From the NCBI GenBank assembly GCA_018646825.1, contig JABGUA010000186.1, positions 1 through 23,422 on the forward strand: a stretch of 23,422 nt of DNA, read 5' to 3'. The notes beneath the pieces were generated by a model, which made no database searches, was not told where the DNA came from, and saw only the letters and a program-made list of their open reading frames with translations. This DNA comes from Piscirickettsiaceae bacterium. Its GTDB lineage: Bacteria; Pseudomonadota; Gammaproteobacteria; Nitrosococcales; Methylophagaceae. Of this stretch, positions 22,791 to 23,422 are shown piece after piece (the first letter of the stretch is position 1; the number at the start of each line of letters is the position of its first letter). The position numbers were made by a program, and so were the translations under genes.

Positions 22791-23422
22791 ACAAAAACAA
22801 CAAATAGAAGAATTCGTTCCGAGTGAATACTCAGCGGGTTTCGTCACAGATATTGAGTCGGACAGTTTACCGCCTGGCTTGAGTGAAGAGACGGTTCGTG
22901 AAATTTCTCGTATTAAAGGTGAGCCAGAGTTCCTACTTGAGTGGCGTTTGCAAGCCTATCGCTACTGGTTGACATTAGATACGCCGGAATGGGCACATGT
23001 CGATTATCCTGAAATTGATTATCAGGCAATTAGTTATTATTCGGCACCGAAAGATAAAAAAGATGGGCCTAAAAGTTTGGATGAAGTTGATCCTGAGTTG
23101 TTACGTACTTATGAAAAGCTGGGCGTGCCTTTGGAAGAACGCGCTCGTTTAGCGGGTGTAGCGGTTGATGCGGTATTCGATAGCGTATCGGTTGCTAATA
23201 CATTCCAAGACAAGTTAGCTGAAGAAGGCATTTTGTTTATGCCGTTTTCGAAAGCGGTTAAACAACATCCTGAGTTGCTGAAAAAGTACCTCGGTAGTGT
23301 AGTGTCGTATCGTGATAATTATTATGCTGCGTTGAATTCGGCCGTGTTTAGTGATGGGTCATTTGTGTATATCCCGAAAGGCGTACGTTGCCCAATGGAG
23401 TTGTCGACCTATTTCCGGATTA
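22783..23422 (+). CDS. sufB: Fe–S cluster scaffold protein SufB (3'-truncated by window edge)
   Basis: The first 213 codons of SufB; the gene runs past the right edge. SufB forms the SufBC2D scaffold on which cytosolic Fe–S clusters are assembled. Recognisable parts are GLSEETVREISRIKGEPEFL, EWRLQAYRYWLTLDTPEWAH, YSAPKDKKDGPKSLDEVDPE, RARLAGVAVDAVFDSVSVAN, FMPFSKAVKQHPELLKKYLG and the conserved FVYIPKGVRCPMELSTYFRI at the edge. The ATG at 22783 overlaps the regulator's stop by 8 bases, with GGTGA about 6 bases upstream. sufC, sufD and sufS are expected outside the window. Confidence 0.96.
   Translation, partial: MAEQKQQIEEFVPSEYSAGFVTDIESDSLPPGLSEETVREISRIKGEPEFLLEWRLQAYRYWLTLDTPEWAHVDYPEIDYQAISYYSAPKDKKDGPKSLDEVDPELLRTYEKLGVPLEERARLAGVAVDAVFDSVSVANTFQDKLAEEGILFMPFSKAVKQHPELLKKYLGSVVSYRDNYYAALNSAVFSDGSFVYIPKGVRCPMELSTYFRI

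Noticed and set aside
1..23422. CRISPR arrays, tRNA/rRNA genes, insertion sequences, prophage or defence islands
   Set aside because: No regularly spaced repeats, tRNA-like cloverleaf, transposase, integrase or phage genes were recognised; nearly all the DNA is accounted for by conserved housekeeping genes.

Overview
The window reads as a moderately AT-rich gammaproteobacterial chromosome segment. The order dnaE–(pilU)–accA–tilS–pyrG–kdsA–eno–ftsB–ispD–ispF–truD is the arrangement known from Pseudomonas and relatives, and the catalytic residues of several genes fall at or next to E. coli numbering. The base composition (low to mid 40s % GC by eye) and protein style would suit a Methylophaga- or Thiotrichales-like organism, but that genus guess is only inference. 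No tRNA, rRNA, CRISPR array, insertion sequence or prophage was seen. This is mostly housekeeping DNA.

Layout. Positions 1–~212 (minus) hold the 5' end of a membrane-anchored sensor-like protein. From 374 a tightly packed plus-strand cluster runs yheT-like hydrolase, a signal-peptide-less YkuD (L,D-transpeptidase fold) enzyme, nagZ and an MscS-type channel, with 4-base overlaps at two junctions; dnaE follows. A pilU-type ATPase gene with a frameshift (8250–9345) sits between dnaE and accA. Then come tilS, pyrG, kdsA, eno, ftsB, ispD, ispF and truD. nadC (minus) converges on truD with a 2-base gap and diverges from ampD. An HDOD-domain gene follows, then an orphan two-helix membrane protein (minus) behind what may be decayed coding sequence, and a secreted FKBP-type prolyl isomerase (minus) with a clear terminator. 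Divergent from the FKBP gene, an Rrf2-type regulator overlaps sufB, which runs off the right edge and opens a SUF iron–sulfur assembly operon.

How the genes relate. nagZ and ampD are the two cytosolic hydrolases that strip anhydro-muropeptides during peptidoglycan recycling. The YkuD enzyme next to nagZ has no export signal, so a role in the same cytosolic pathway, as an L,D-carboxypeptidase like ElsL/LdtK of Acinetobacter, is the most interesting functional hypothesis here. kdsA (Kdo for LPS), accA (fatty acids), ispD/ispF (isoprenoids, undecaprenyl carrier) and ftsB (divisome) form an envelope-growth theme. pyrG, eno, dnaE, tilS and truD are core nucleotide, carbon and information-processing genes. 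The Rrf2 regulator has three cysteines at IscR-like positions and a perfect palindrome over its own -10 box, which suggests Fe–S-dependent autoregulation.

Annotation choices. Several starts were set inside longer open frames: yheT at 374, eno TTG at 14353, ispD TTG at 15924, ispF at 16622 and nadC at 19006.
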